The notes under the pieces were generated by a model, which saw only the letters and a list, made by a program, of their open reading frames with translations, was not told where the DNA came from and did not search any database. Source: Paenalcaligenes niemegkensis (GTDB lineage Bacteria; Pseudomonadota; Gammaproteobacteria; Burkholderiales; Burkholderiaceae_B). Taken from it: a DNA stretch of 64,000 nt. The position numbers and the translations under genes are program-made. This document shows, in pieces, positions 18,503 to 28,272 of this stretch. The stretch lies in assembly GCF_022230885.1 (NCBI RefSeq), contig NZ_JAKGCT010000004.1:1612001-1676000 (forward strand), read 5' to 3'. Within the stretch, counting starts at the first letter, position 1; every line of letters begins with the position of its first letter.

Positions 18503-20025
18503 CGGGCGTTCTCCATAACAGGATCAACCGACAGTAACTGATAGCCATCGCTCGACTGCTTGAACGAGAATCGCGCAGTTTGACCTAGCTTTACGTCCGG
18601 GAACGCGTCAGCATCGGGCTTGCTGAACATCATCGTCATGGCGGGCCAGTTCAATGCAGGGACTGCTTGATGCGAGAACGTGATGCCATCGGCAGTAATT
18701 TGCTCGATTTTGCCGGTCGTTCCATAAGACGGTGCGGGCACCGCTGTTGTTCCGCCGACTTCCTCCTCGCCAGATGGAGTTTCTCCCTGAAGCTTGGGAA
18801 GGATCGAGCGCAGATTCGCTTCAGAATCGATCAGGAATTGGCCCGAGGCGACGACCTGTTGACCTTCACGCAGCCCGCGTAGGATTTCCGTCATATCATC
18901 AAGGCGAATGCCCAGCTCAACCTGTACTGGCTGAAGCCGCCCCGCCTCGTTCTTTACAATGACCACCGAACGCTCGCCCGTTGCTATTACAGCCTCAGAG
19001 GGGACAAGTAAGCGCGAAACTGACTCTTCCGCGCTGATATGCGCGCGCATCAGCATTCCGGGCGTCAATCCCAGCTCAGTATTGTCGATCTCCAGCCGTG
19101 CCTGCAACGTCCGACTGCTCGTACTGATTCCGGGCAAGATCTCTCGAATCCTTCCCTTCACGCGCCGATTTGAGTCGCCCGAAAATACCGCGTCAACTAT
19201 CATGCCGGGGCGAACCCTCGACGCCATCGATTCTGGCACCTCGATCACAAGCCAGAGATTGTTCAACCCCACCAACTTGGCCAAGGTCTGGCCGGGTGCA
19301 ACCATCGCGCCGTTACGCACCGAAAGCTCGGTGATCACTCCCGAGACAGGTGCACGCAAAGTAATATAACTTTGCACCTTCCCGGTTCTATCCAGGGTAC
19401 TGATCAGGTCTTTCGGTATCGACAGTGCCCGCATGCGTGTGCGCGATGCCGACAGCATTTCTCCACCAGCACCGCCGCGCTTAAGCGCGAGATATTCCTC
19501 CTGCGGCGCGAGCCAATCCGGAACGAACAGCGATGCGATGGCTGTCCCTTCTTTGATGTGTTGCAAAGGTGCATCTGCATGGAGCCGTTCAATGAATCCA
19601 TTCACGCGAGACTGGATAAACACCGCTTGCGACTCGTCAAACTGTGTCGTACCGATCGCGTCAAACCCTTGCTTGGTCTGTTCTCTAGTGACCGTCGCGT
19701 AGCGGATGCCTAGGCTCTGTTGAAGGGACGGATCTATGCTGATTCCGTTGGCTACACCCTCATCGGCATACACCGGCTGAAGTGGCATATCCATGAAGGG
19801 TGATTTTCCAGGTTTATCAAATCGTTGGCCTGGCACCATCGGATCTTGCCAGTACAGAACTTTTCGATCCGATTGAGCTGCCGCCTTACTATCATTTCCC
19901 ACATTTGCACCAAGGCGCTCTGAGACGCTACCCCCTTGTCGCACACCGAACAAATAGCTGGCGCCAAGGAGTATCGCTACCCCTGCGAGCACAGCGATAA
20001 CACGTATCCACTTAGTCGGCTGCAT
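18499..20025 (-). CDS. cusB: CusB-like membrane fusion protein with C-terminal CusF domain
   Basis: 508 residues from [18 protein letters not shown], an N-terminal membrane anchor; the frame is open further upstream but overlaps cusC. After a heavy-metal-binding segment ([20 protein letters not shown]) come the barrel-sandwich, alpha-hairpin and beta-barrel domains of periplasmic adaptors ([34 protein letters not shown]). A CusF-like domain with [14 protein letters not shown] is fused at the C terminus (about residues 420-505). It links CusA with CusC and passes metal to CusA. It overlaps the end of cusC by 14 bases and the start of cusA by 4. Confidence 0.9.
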   Translation of the reverse strand: MQPTKWIRVIAVLAGVAILLGASYLFGVRQGGSVSERLGANVGNDSKAAAQSDRKVLYWQDPMVPGQRFDKPGKSPFMDMPLQPVYADEGVANGISIDPSLQQSLGIRYATVTREQTKQGFDAIGTTQFDESQAVFIQSRVNGFIERLHADAPLQHIKEGTAIASLFVPDWLAPQEEYLALKRGGAGGEMLSASRTRMRALSIPKDLISTLDRTGKVQSYITLRAPVSGVITELSVRNGAMVAPGQTLAKLVGLNNLWLVIEVPESMASRVRPGMIVDAVFSGDSNRRVKGRIREILPGISTSSRTLQARLEIDNTELGLTPGMLMRAHISAEESVSRLLVPSEAVIATGERSVVIVKNEAGRLQPVQVELGIRLDDMTEILRGLREGQQVVASGQFLIDSEANLRSILPKLQGETPSGEEEVGGTTAVPAPSYGTTGKIEQITADGITFSHQAVPALNWPAMTMMFSKPDADAFPDVKLGQTARFSFKQSSDGYQLLSVDPVMENAR

Positions 20026-21340
20026 GATTAACCCTTTGTGTAAATTCATCATAAATTGGGATAATCTGGTACTCAAGCTGAGCCCAAATTTGGGCAACAT
20101 CCCGTTCCAGTTCGAGAACCTGAAGTTGCGCGTCCAACAGGTCTCGCTTCGCCTTAAATACCTCTGCCAGCGACCCCGTACCGGCCTTATAAGCCGCCGT
20201 TGCTAGCCCAACTTGTCGCTCTGCTGCTGGCAGTAGCGTAGTGTTGAGACTGTCAACACGTTCCCGCCCGTTCGCTAGCGCCGTGGACAAGTTTTCGATA
20301 TCCGCTTGAACCTGGCGCTGGGTCTCACGCAACATAAAACGGGCCTTATTGCCCATTGCAGCCGCTTGAGCCACATCTCGGTCCTGCCGGCTAGCTCTGG
20401 CGATGGGTAACGGGATGCTGACACCCACCGATACCATGTCTTGGTACTGGCTACCTCGCTGTTGGTATGTCACGCCCCATGTCCAGTTTGGAGATCTATT
20501 ACTGGTAGTGACGGCGGTAGCTGCATCTGCTATTGATATCTCCCGCTCAGCAAGTAACAGCTCAGGTTGAACCCGATTGAGCTCCTGTAGCGTGAGCGAG
20601 GACACCTTGCTGTGCAGCGACGGGATTTTTCCCTCTACCCGTATCACAGGTGCGGCAACCCATCGGCTTAGTGAAATCAGTGCTGAACGAAGATCCTGTT
20701 GGGCTTTGAACAGACTATCCTTCGTCCGCGAGCGCAACATCTGCGTCTGCGTTACATCAACTGCGGTCGCGCGCAAACCACGATAGGAAGCACGCGTCGT
20801 AGTAAGCTCTTCTGTCATCTGAGTCATTAACGCGTTAGACAATCGAAGGGCTCGTTGGGCATAAGCCGCGTTAAGCCAAGCGATCGCCGTCTGCTGTCGA
20901 GTGTTAGCAGTTTGCAAGGTCAGATCTGCTCGCGCCCTATTCACCTGCTGATCGGCAAGGTTCTCGCGGCGCCCGCGTTTATCTGCTGAAACCCACTCCT
21001 GTTCGATACCAATGCGTCGCATTGTCATCGAATCTCGACTGATCGAATAACGCATTGGTCCTTCAATGGGAACGCTGTCGATACCCAACTTCAGTACTGG
21101 ATCAGGTAGTTCGCCAGCCGATACGACAGCATTCAAACTGGCCGATATAGATGACTCGCTAGCCTGTATGGCGGCTGATCGGTTCGTGGCTTGAGCAAGC
21201 GCTTCCTCGAGAGTGAGGCCGGCCCCCTGACCATAGGCGGATCCGCTTGCCGTTACAAGTAGAACGCACAAAAAGCCGACGCGCACCGCAGCACTCACCA
21301 TAACGCGCGGCGATGCGCGCGGAGGTATAACTGCAAACAT
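20012..21340 (-). CDS. cusC: CusC-like outer-membrane efflux channel (TolC family)
   Basis: 442 residues: signal region (VGFLCVLLVTASGSAYG), then two TolC-type repeats of coiled helix and beta strand. Recognisable blocks are TLEEALAQATNRSAAIQASE, LPDPVLKLGIDSVP, VSVGVSIPLPI and a late YKAGTGSLAEVFKAKRDLLD. It forms the trimeric exit duct of the RND pump. The likely translation start could be 21301 (MVSAAVRVGF) because the longer start has a weak ribosome site. Part of an operon with two small genes upstream and cusBAF downstream. Confidence 0.88.
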   Translation of the reverse strand: MFAVIPPRASPRVMVSAAVRVGFLCVLLVTASGSAYGQGAGLTLEEALAQATNRSAAIQASESSISASLNAVVSAGELPDPVLKLGIDSVPIEGPMRYSISRDSMTMRRIGIEQEWVSADKRGRRENLADQQVNRARADLTLQTANTRQQTAIAWLNAAYAQRALRLSNALMTQMTEELTTTRASYRGLRATAVDVTQTQMLRSRTKDSLFKAQQDLRSALISLSRWVAAPVIRVEGKIPSLHSKVSSLTLQELNRVQPELLLAEREISIADAATAVTTSNRSPNWTWGVTYQQRGSQYQDMVSVGVSIPLPIARASRQDRDVAQAAAMGNKARFMLRETQRQVQADIENLSTALANGRERVDSLNTTLLPAAERQVGLATAAYKAGTGSLAEVFKAKRDLLDAQLQVLELERDVAQIWAQLEYQIIPIYDEFTQRVNHAAD

Positions 21341-21414
21341 GATTAACTCCGAATAGTTTTTTGGGATCGCTCACGGCTATAGCCGTGGAACAAAAAACGG
21401 AACCTGGAGTCAAG

Positions 21415-21822
21415 TCAAATGCGTAACCTACGTGTCAACAGAAATACAGCGTTATGGTCAGTGCCGCCTTCGGACAAGTCAGCGTAGATGGCTATCGGCC
21501 ATGTGGGCAACGCAGACGATAGCGCGGCCGGATATGAAAATAAGAAAACTGGCTCTGACGCATTCGGCTGTGCACTAGCCTGGTTCAGCTGGCTTTCATC
21601 TGAAGAATGCTGTGCACATAGAGATGGTTGCGCCTCATCGATTATCCTCAAATTACCGGCGGGCTGGGTGCAGCCGTGGCCCGCTGGTTGTTCGGTTGAG
21701 GCAGCGGCCTGCAATTGAGGTTGGGGACACACATAGCTTGCCAATGCCAGGCGCGAGAATAGTAGTGCAGTGAGCATCACTACGATCAATAGCCAACGAG
21801 CATTGGGCCGAGTCAGTTGCAT
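21415..21822 (-). CDS. Hypothetical secreted protein in the cus operon
   Basis: 135 residues with a signal peptide (WLLIVVMLTALLFSRLALAS) and cysteines in YVCPQPQ, HGCTQP and SLCAQH. Otherwise Ala/Gln/Ser-rich, with a hydrophobic segment near residues 93-112. I do not recognise the family. It lies 74 bases before cusC and 25 bases after the 70-residue gene, so it is probably co-transcribed with the pump. The three cysteines could bind metal, by inference only. Confidence 0.55.
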   Translation of the reverse strand: MQLTRPNARWLLIVVMLTALLFSRLALASYVCPQPQLQAAASTEQPAGHGCTQPAGNLRIIDEAQPSLCAQHSSDESQLNQASAQPNASEPVFLFSYPAALSSALPTWPIAIYADLSEGGTDHNAVFLLTRRLRI

Positions 21823-21847
21823 GATGCGCTAATCAATAGTCCCAAGA

Positions 21848-22060
21848 CTATTGCCTTTTGCCTCGCAGTTGTCCACACATTGGAGCGATTACGGAGGGTG
21901 CTTTGGGATAATACCCAGCCCTAAAGAGGGTTGCGTGCACTTGCCGCAAGCAATTATAAATCCCTTCGCGGCACACGGTTGACAGGCCATCGATTTTCTT
22001 TGCAGCGGATGCACTGGCAAGTGCAAGCGACGCCACTAATGCGCTACGCAAAGCTTTCAT
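21848..22060 (-). CDS. Small secreted protein at the head of the cus operon
   Basis: 70 residues with a signal-like start (MKALRSALVASLALASASAA) and three cysteines in the mature part (VCREGIYNCLRQVH and PMCGQLRGK). GGAG sits at good spacing before the ATG. No family is recognised. A metal-like box 69 bases upstream (22129-22144) makes it the probable first gene of the operon that continues to cusCBAF. Confidence 0.5.
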   Translation of the reverse strand: MKALRSALVASLALASASAAKKIDGLSTVCREGIYNCLRQVHATLFRAGYYPKAPSVIAPMCGQLRGKRQ

Positions 22061-22128
22061 ACTGACTCCATCTATTTCATTTGTTTGTTATTCTAATGAA
22101 CCGCTACTGACAATGACAGGTCGCTGCA

Positions 22129-22144
22129 ATTACATTTTTGACAT
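22129..22144. promoter_or_regulatory. Metal-regulator-like box at the head of the cus operon
   Basis: ATTACATTTTTGACAT, with the left arm identical to the boxes at 670 and 7676. It lies 69 bases before the first gene of the operon. Confidence 0.55.
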
Positions 22145-22191
22145 GTTTAAAGCCAATCGTAATGCGCTACCGTTCAGGTCGTTGTATGAGG

Positions 22192-23220
22192 CTACTTTTC
22201 TGCATGCGAACGCTCAGAATTGACAGTCATTTTGTCCACTATTCTTCCTCGCTTCAGCACCTCATGCACCAAATACACGGGACGTTGCTTAGTTTCGTAA
22301 TAGGTCTTGCCGATGTACTCGCCAAGCAGGCCAATTGACAGCAATTGGGCACCGCCAAGAAATGTGATCATGGAAATGAGCGAAGGATAACCTTGCACCG
22401 GGTCGCCGAAGACAAGCGCCTTGACGACAATCCACAGGGCGAAAACAATGCCAAGAAATGCCGTCAGCAGGCCTCCAGCAATGACCAGGCGCAGCGGAGC
22501 CGTGGAGAAAGAAGTAATGCCTTGAAAGGCAAGGTTAAACAGGCTGGCGTAGTCCCACTTGGTAGTGCCCGCCACACGCGGCATCCGATCATACTCAATG
22601 ACTGTCGTGGGCAAGCCTATCCAGGCGAACAAACCTTTCATATAGCGGTTCCGCTCGTTCAACTGTTGCAGGGCATAGATAGCCTTGCGACTTAGCAAGC
22701 GAAAATCACCGGTATCGGCTGGGATCTCCACGTCGCTGACAGCATTGAGCACTCTGTAGAAGTGATGTGCGCTACGGCGCTTGAACCAGGTTTCGCCTGC
22801 TCTTGAGCTGCGGCGCATGCAAACGACGTCCGCACCCTCGTTCCAGGCTTGCATCATTTTGGGGATTAACTCTGGAGGATCCTGCAAATCGGCATCCATG
22901 ATGACGACCGCAGCGCCGACGGCATACGCTAGGCCTGCTGTCAGGGCCGCTTCCTTTCCAAAGTTTCTGCTTAGAAATACAGCAGTGACGGCCGGGTCAT
23001 CCTTGGCCAGCCGCCTCATCATAGCCGGCGTACCGTCGCGACTACCATCATCCACTAAGACCAATTCATAAGCAACCCGCAGTCCGGCGAGCACTGCAGT
23101 CAACCGCTCGTACATAACCGTGATGACCTCCTGCTCGTTGTACAGTGGAATCACTACCGACAACTCCACCGTGTCACCCTTATCTAACTCGGGGCTCATT
23201 ATCTCAACCAACGTGCTCAT
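22192..23220 (-). CDS. GtrB/ArnC-like family 2 glycosyltransferase with two membrane helices
   Basis: 342 residues from MSTLVEIM, with AAGGA before the start. The N-terminal GT-A domain has VVIPLYNEQEVI, LVDDGSRDGTP, and the DxD-type site IMDADLQDPPELIPKM; the C terminus has two long hydrophobic segments (about 232-260 and 268-292). This is the polyprenyl-phosphate sugar transferase design, loading glucose or a similar sugar onto undecaprenyl phosphate for surface modification. Flippase and final transferase genes are not adjacent. A perfect box at 23483-23501 suggests metal control, so it may alter lipopolysaccharide or other glycans under metal stress. Confidence 0.85.
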   Translation of the reverse strand: MSTLVEIMSPELDKGDTVELSVVIPLYNEQEVITVMYERLTAVLAGLRVAYELVLVDDGSRDGTPAMMRRLAKDDPAVTAVFLSRNFGKEAALTAGLAYAVGAAVVIMDADLQDPPELIPKMMQAWNEGADVVCMRRSSRAGETWFKRRSAHHFYRVLNAVSDVEIPADTGDFRLLSRKAIYALQQLNERNRYMKGLFAWIGLPTTVIEYDRMPRVAGTTKWDYASLFNLAFQGITSFSTAPLRLVIAGGLLTAFLGIVFALWIVVKALVFGDPVQGYPSLISMITFLGGAQLLSIGLLGEYIGKTYYETKQRPVYLVHEVLKRGRIVDKMTVNSERSHAEK

Positions 23221-23788
23221 GGAACACAATCCTTATGTAACAAACGACATTCATCACCGCAATTGCAGCGTTGGTATAGGGAGCGAACCAACTGACCATT
23301 GGTGGCTGGACAACATGGCGTCGCCGCCTGAGTTCCCCAGGAATAGCTAACGTAGTTGAATGCTTCGCCCAAGAGCATCCTGCATGAATAGTTTTTTAAC
23401 CCCACGGCAGCCGAATCATCTGAAACGACACGATGCTATTTTCTAATCGTAATTAAATACAGCTGTCATATCCGTGACGCCTGGATTACTTTTTGTAATC
23501 CGCTTGGAAGGCCAGCTTGTGGACCCATTGGAAAATGCCTTTTGATTCGCGGTTCGCCGACTCAAAAGTCGCGCTATTTAAGTTGACGTTCACTGCCATT
23601 CTCCAGTATTAGCTACCATGGACGCCAAGCTCGTAGCAGTAGGGCCTACATCTGGCCCGGATTTGCGGGCGATTTAGTCTTGATAGAGGCTAATGACGCT
23701 AATCTGTTAAAAGAGCCCGTCGTCCACCGAAACAGCTAACAAATATCGCACTTTTAGAGGGTTGTGAATTTTTTGAATGCGCTACTGC
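23221..23788. other. Intergenic region upstream of the glycosyltransferase
   Basis: 568 bases with no supported gene. It contains the metal box 23483-23501. A short minus-strand frame with several cysteines is present at 23217-23405 but shows no ribosome site or family. Confidence 0.4.
23483..23501. promoter_or_regulatory. Perfect metal-regulator-like box upstream of the glycosyltransferase
   Basis: GGATTACTTTTTGTAATCC: perfect 7-base arms around five T. It lies 262 bases before the 23220 start on the minus strand and in the same orientation class as 30283-30300. Confidence 0.6.
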
Positions 23789-26700
23789 CTACGCAGAAGC
23801 AGAATTCGACTCATAGTGCTTATCTCCCTTTTCCAGAAGCTGCTCATCAGATTCTCGGGCAGCAGAACGGCGGTAGCTCAATTGATACAATATGGGCAGC
23901 ACCAACAGTGTCAAAAAAGTCGAAGAAACGATGCCGCCGATCACGACCGTGGCAAGCGGGCGCTGTACCTCCGCACCCGTTCCGGTATTCAGCGCCATGG
24001 GCACGAAACCCAGCGAGGCCACAAGTGCGGTCATCAGCACTGGCCTGAGCCGAGTCAACGCACCCTCTCGGATCGCCGCATCGAGCGATAGGCCCTCCTC
24101 GCGCAGGCCACGGATGAAGGACAGCATGACAAGGCCGTTCAGCACAGCCACGCCCGACAAGGCAATAAATCCCACCGCCGCAGAGATCGATAGCGGGATG
24201 CCCCGCAGCCAAAGCGCCAGGATACCCCCGGTAAGCGCAAAAGGAATGCCAGTAAATACCAACAGACCATCTTTGACGTTGTTGAACATCATAAAGAGCA
24301 GGATGAACACCAGCAGCAGGGCAACCGGCACCACAATTTGTAACCGCTGTGTCGCCGACTCGAGCTGTTCGAACGTGCCGCCCCAGTCGATCCAATATCC
24401 AGCTGGTACTTGTACCTGCTTCTGGAGGCGTTCCTGAGCCTGCGACACAAATGTTCCGATGTCGCGTCCTCGAACATTGGACGTGACGACGATGCGCCGT
24501 TTGCCGTTCTCGCGACTGATCTGGTTCGGCCCCGCTGTCGTTTCGAGCGTTGCAATCGAGCCAAGCAGAATGTGGTTTACCGCGCCGCCAGCGGTCGGCA
24601 GCGCAATCGGCAACTGCTTGATGGCATCAATGTCGCTGCGCAGGGCCTCGGACAACCGCACAACGATCCCGAAGCGGCGATCGCCCTGAAAGAGTGTCCC
24701 GGCATCGCGCCCGCCAATGGCGACGGCTACCGCGTCCTGCACCTCCTGGAGGGTCAATCCGTAACGGGCGGCCTGTGAGCGGTCGATAGCGATAGTCAGC
24801 ACAGGCAGGCCCGTTGTCTGCTCAACATTAACGCCGCTGGCGCCGGGTACCTGCTCTAGCACCTGTGCAATTTCTGTCGCGGTCGACTCCAGCACGCTCA
24901 TATCATCGCCAAAGATCTTGACCGCTACGTCCGAGCGCACACCTGATATCAGTTCATTGAAACGAAGCTCGATCGGCTGGGAGAACTCGTAATTGCTGCC
25001 AGGTAGCTGCGCAGCCGACACTTGCACTTGACGCAAAAGCTCATCCCGGGACAAATTGGGGTCTGGCCATTGGTCTTGGGGCTTGAGCATGACATAGGCA
25101 TCGGAAATATTGGGCGGCATGGCATCGGAAGCCACCTCCGCCGTGCCGGTGCGAGCGAATATGCGCTCTATCTGCGGGAATTCCTTTAAAAGCTTGCGTT
25201 CCAGTTGCTGCTGCATTTCGATAGATTGGGTCAAGCTGGTGGCCGGTACCCGCAACGCCTGGATCGCGAAGTCACCCTCATTAAGACTCGGAACGAATTC
25301 GCTACCCATACGCACACCGATCAAGGCCGAGAGCACAATGGTGACGGCCGCAAAAACCAGCACAACAGGTTTATTGGCCATTGCTAGATTCAGGGCGGGA
25401 CGATAGGCGCGTTTGGCGCCACGAATGAAAAGGCTTTCCTTTTCCGTGACCCGCTTTCCGATAAATAGTGCCATCGCTGCGGGCACAAAAGTCACGGAGA
25501 GGATCATCGCTCCCAATAACGCTGTTACCACTGTAAAAGCCATAGGAGTAAACATCTTGCCCTCCACGCCCGTGAGGGCGAAGATCGGCAAGTAGACGAT
25601 CATGATGATGAGTTGCCCAAACAACAACGGGCGGCGCACTTCTTTTGACGCAGTAAATACTTCATGTAACCGCTCCGAAAGCGTAAGCGGGCGACCATGG
25701 TGTGCTTGGGCATGCGCCAGCCGTCTCACGCAATTCTCAACGATCACCACAGCACCGTCGATGATGATGCCGAAATCCAGGGCACCCAGGCTCAACAAGT
25801 TGGCACTGACCTTGCCCGTGACCATGCCGGTGAAGGTGAACAGCATAGCCAAGGGAATAACGAGTGCTGTGAGCACTGCGGCACGGATATTGCCCAGGAA
25901 CAGGAACAGCACCACGATAACCAGGATCGCACCTTCGAGAAGATTCTTCTGTACGGTGGCAATCGCTTTGTCCACAAGTACGGTGCGGTCGTACACCGTT
26001 ACTGCGCTCACCCCTTTGGGTAAGCTGCGGTTGATCTCCTGCATCTTCTTATCGACTGCGTGGGACACGGCCCGGCTGTTCTCGCCCATCAGCATGAACG
26101 CCGTCCCCAGCACCACCTCACGGCCGTTCTCGGTTGCTGCACCAGTGCGCAACTCCTTGCCTATGCCGACTTGTGCAACGTCTTGAATGCGGATTGGCGT
26201 GCCACCCACGTTGGCGATAAGAATTTGGCCGATTTCATCCATGGACTGCACCTGACCCGGGACACGGACAAGTGATTGCTCGCCACGCCGTTCGATGTAG
26301 CCGGCCCCGACGTTACTGTTGTTCCGTTCCACCGCCTCGATCAAATTTTGCAAGGTAAGACCAAAAGAGCGCAGCTTTCCCGGATCCGGCGCGATCAGAT
26401 ACTCTTTGGCGTACCCCCCAATGGTGTTGATCTCGGTCACGCCAGGCACATTGCGCAATTGGGGTTTAATGATCCAATCCTGAATCTCGCGCAAGTCCGT
26501 TGGTGTATACGGTGTGCCGTCCGGCTTGACCGCCCCGTCGTCTGCTTCCACTGTCCAGAAATAAATCTCGCCAAGGCCGGTAGAGATCGGCCCCAGTGTC
26601 GGTGTCATGCCAACAGGAAGCTGATCCTTGGCCCCCTGCAGCCTCTCGTTCACCAACTGGCGAGCGAAGTAGATGTCAGTGCCTTCCTCAAAGATCACTG

Positions 26701-26980
26701 TTATTTGAGATAGCCCGTAGCGCGAGAGCGAGCGCGTCTGCTCCAGCTTCGGAATACCGGCCATCACGGTTTCAAGTGGATAGGTAACGCGTTGCTCGAC
26801 CTCCAGGGGTGAGTAGCCCGCCGCAGCGGTGTTGATCTGCACCTGCACGTTGGTAATATCGGGCACGGCGTCGATAGGAAGGCGCTGATAGTTGTAGATG
26901 CCCAGAGCGGCCATCCCGAGCACGGCCAGTATGATCAACCAGCGCTGCTCGATTGAAAAACGAATGATGCGTTCGAACAC
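23789..26980 (-). CDS. czcA: CzcA-like RND metal transporter (HME1 class)
   Basis: 1063 residues, intact, with a GTG start (FERIIRFSIEQRW). The diagnostic fourth-helix segment is LDFGIIIDGAVVIVEN, the DFGxxxDG pattern known for Zn2+/Co2+/Cd2+ exporters, not the copper form seen in 15354-18502. Also visible are LPIDAVPDITNVQVQ near the start and MGSEFVPSLNEGDFAIQ in the periplasmic porter domain. It uses the proton gradient to expel divalent cations from periplasm or cytoplasm to outside. It follows czcB by 14 bases. Confidence 0.92.
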   Translation of the reverse strand: MFERIIRFSIEQRWLIILAVLGMAALGIYNYQRLPIDAVPDITNVQVQINTAAAGYSPLEVEQRVTYPLETVMAGIPKLEQTRSLSRYGLSQITVIFEEGTDIYFARQLVNERLQGAKDQLPVGMTPTLGPISTGLGEIYFWTVEADDGAVKPDGTPYTPTDLREIQDWIIKPQLRNVPGVTEINTIGGYAKEYLIAPDPGKLRSFGLTLQNLIEAVERNNSNVGAGYIERRGEQSLVRVPGQVQSMDEIGQILIANVGGTPIRIQDVAQVGIGKELRTGAATENGREVVLGTAFMLMGENSRAVSHAVDKKMQEINRSLPKGVSAVTVYDRTVLVDKAIATVQKNLLEGAILVIVVLFLFLGNIRAAVLTALVIPLAMLFTFTGMVTGKVSANLLSLGALDFGIIIDGAVVIVENCVRRLAHAQAHHGRPLTLSERLHEVFTASKEVRRPLLFGQLIIMIVYLPIFALTGVEGKMFTPMAFTVVTALLGAMILSVTFVPAAMALFIGKRVTEKESLFIRGAKRAYRPALNLAMANKPVVLVFAAVTIVLSALIGVRMGSEFVPSLNEGDFAIQALRVPATSLTQSIEMQQQLERKLLKEFPQIERIFARTGTAEVASDAMPPNISDAYVMLKPQDQWPDPNLSRDELLRQVQVSAAQLPGSNYEFSQPIELRFNELISGVRSDVAVKIFGDDMSVLESTATEIAQVLEQVPGASGVNVEQTTGLPVLTIAIDRSQAARYGLTLQEVQDAVAVAIGGRDAGTLFQGDRRFGIVVRLSEALRSDIDAIKQLPIALPTAGGAVNHILLGSIATLETTAGPNQISRENGKRRIVVTSNVRGRDIGTFVSQAQERLQKQVQVPAGYWIDWGGTFEQLESATQRLQIVVPVALLLVFILLFMMFNNVKDGLLVFTGIPFALTGGILALWLRGIPLSISAAVGFIALSGVAVLNGLVMLSFIRGLREEGLSLDAAIREGALTRLRPVLMTALVASLGFVPMALNTGTGAEVQRPLATVVIGGIVSSTFLTLLVLPILYQLSYRRSAARESDEQLLEKGDKHYESNSASA

Positions 26981-26994
26981 GGTTCTTCCTCTAT

Positions 26995-28272
26995 TTAATG
27001 GCTGTGCGAGGCACTACCCTTGCCTAACTCGGATTTGATGACAAAGCTGTTTTTCACGGCGTAGCGTGCACCAGCCTTCAGTCCTTCGAGAACCTCCACC
27101 GCCTTAGCATCGCGACGCCCAATCTTCACGATTTGAGCGACAAACTCGTTATCATGTCGCACAAAGACAACAGACTCTTGCTCCACGGTGTGAACGGCCT
27201 CAGGCTCGACCGCCACTGGAACGTCGGATTCACCCGAGACCACTTGGACGTTGACGAACAAACCTGGCCGCCAGCTCCCGCTGGGATTGGACAAACTAAC
27301 CCGGGCCGTGGCGGCGCGGCTTTGTTGGCCTAACAGCGAGCCGACATAAGAAACAACGCCCTCTGCCTGCGAGTCAAAGGCGGTAGCCTGCACAATTGCT
27401 TTACTGCCAACGCGCACTGCGCCGAGTTTCTCAGCTGGCACAATAATGTCCGCCCACACCGTGGAGAGATCGGAAATCTTAAAAATTGATGCATCAGCGC
27501 TAACCGTCTCTCCAAGCGCGATATCCTTTTCGACGATCATGCCATCGAACGGCGCGCGCACTTCGAGGCGGTTGAAGCTTCCCGGTTTGCCCGCGTCAGT
27601 TCCGAGTGCCTGAAGCTGTTCGAGCGCATTGGCCACGGCAATCTGCGCTTCTTGCTGTTGCTGGCGCGCCTGGAGGTAGTCCTGCTCGGCAGAAATTTTC
27701 TCTTTCCATAACAGCCGTTCGCGCTCGTAGGTGGTCCGAGCCAGGGTCAGGCGCTTTTGCGCGGCACTCAACGTGCTGCGCCGCTCGGACAGCTCCGGGC
27801 TGGCTATGATGGCCAGTACCTCGCCTTGTTTGACCTCTTGCCCGAGGTTGGCTTTGACAGTCTGAACAACGCCAGCAAGACGCGGAACGAGTTGCGCGGT
27901 GCGATCGGCGTTAAAGACGATTTCGCCAGGCAACTTGGTGGCGCCTTGAATGCGCGCTGGGCCTGCCACAGCCATGCTGATTCCCGCAGCCTGAATCTGT
28001 GCTTCGGTGAAGGTCACCTCGCTCTCGTGCTGATCTTTGTCGGTGGGCGTAGCACCACTCTCGTGAGCATGTCCGGCTTCCTCTTCGCCTTGCTTGCCGT
28101 CTGTCTGCTCCGCCGCTTGGGTGTGTTCATCTTGATCTGAGGCGCTGTTTTCGGACACCGTCCCGGCGAGAATCAGCGTGCTCAGCAGAACGCCGATGAC
28201 GACAATGACGGCAATTAAGACCACCTGCCTGGTACGGCCGCGTGAGCCTGCGTTGTTTGATGTGTTCTTCAT
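26995..28272 (-). CDS. czcB: CzcB-like membrane fusion protein
   Basis: 425 residues: a membrane anchor (VVLIAVIVVIGVLLSTLILA), an acidic/His-rich linker (about 45-85, with HAHES and KDQHES), then the adaptor core TKLPGEIVFNADRTAQLVPR, long alpha-hairpin (AQKRLTLARTTYERERLLWK), VRAPFDGMIVEKDIALGETV and a C-terminal GSASHSH tail. It couples CzcA to CzcC and the His residues likely bind Zn or Cd. It overlaps czcC by 4 bases. Confidence 0.9.
   Translation of the reverse strand: MKNTSNNAGSRGRTRQVVLIAVIVVIGVLLSTLILAGTVSENSASDQDEHTQAAEQTDGKQGEEEAGHAHESGATPTDKDQHESEVTFTEAQIQAAGISMAVAGPARIQGATKLPGEIVFNADRTAQLVPRLAGVVQTVKANLGQEVKQGEVLAIIASPELSERRSTLSAAQKRLTLARTTYERERLLWKEKISAEQDYLQARQQQQEAQIAVANALEQLQALGTDAGKPGSFNRLEVRAPFDGMIVEKDIALGETVSADASIFKISDLSTVWADIIVPAEKLGAVRVGSKAIVQATAFDSQAEGVVSYVGSLLGQQSRAATARVSLSNPSGSWRPGLFVNVQVVSGESDVPVAVEPEAVHTVEQESVVFVRHDNEFVAQIVKIGRRDAKAVEVLEGLKAGARYAVKNSFVIKSELGKGSASHSH

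Noticed and set aside
23217..23405. Cys-rich minus-strand frame of 62 residues upstream of the glycosyltransferase
   Set aside because: No ribosome site, overlaps the glycosyltransferase start and shows no family.
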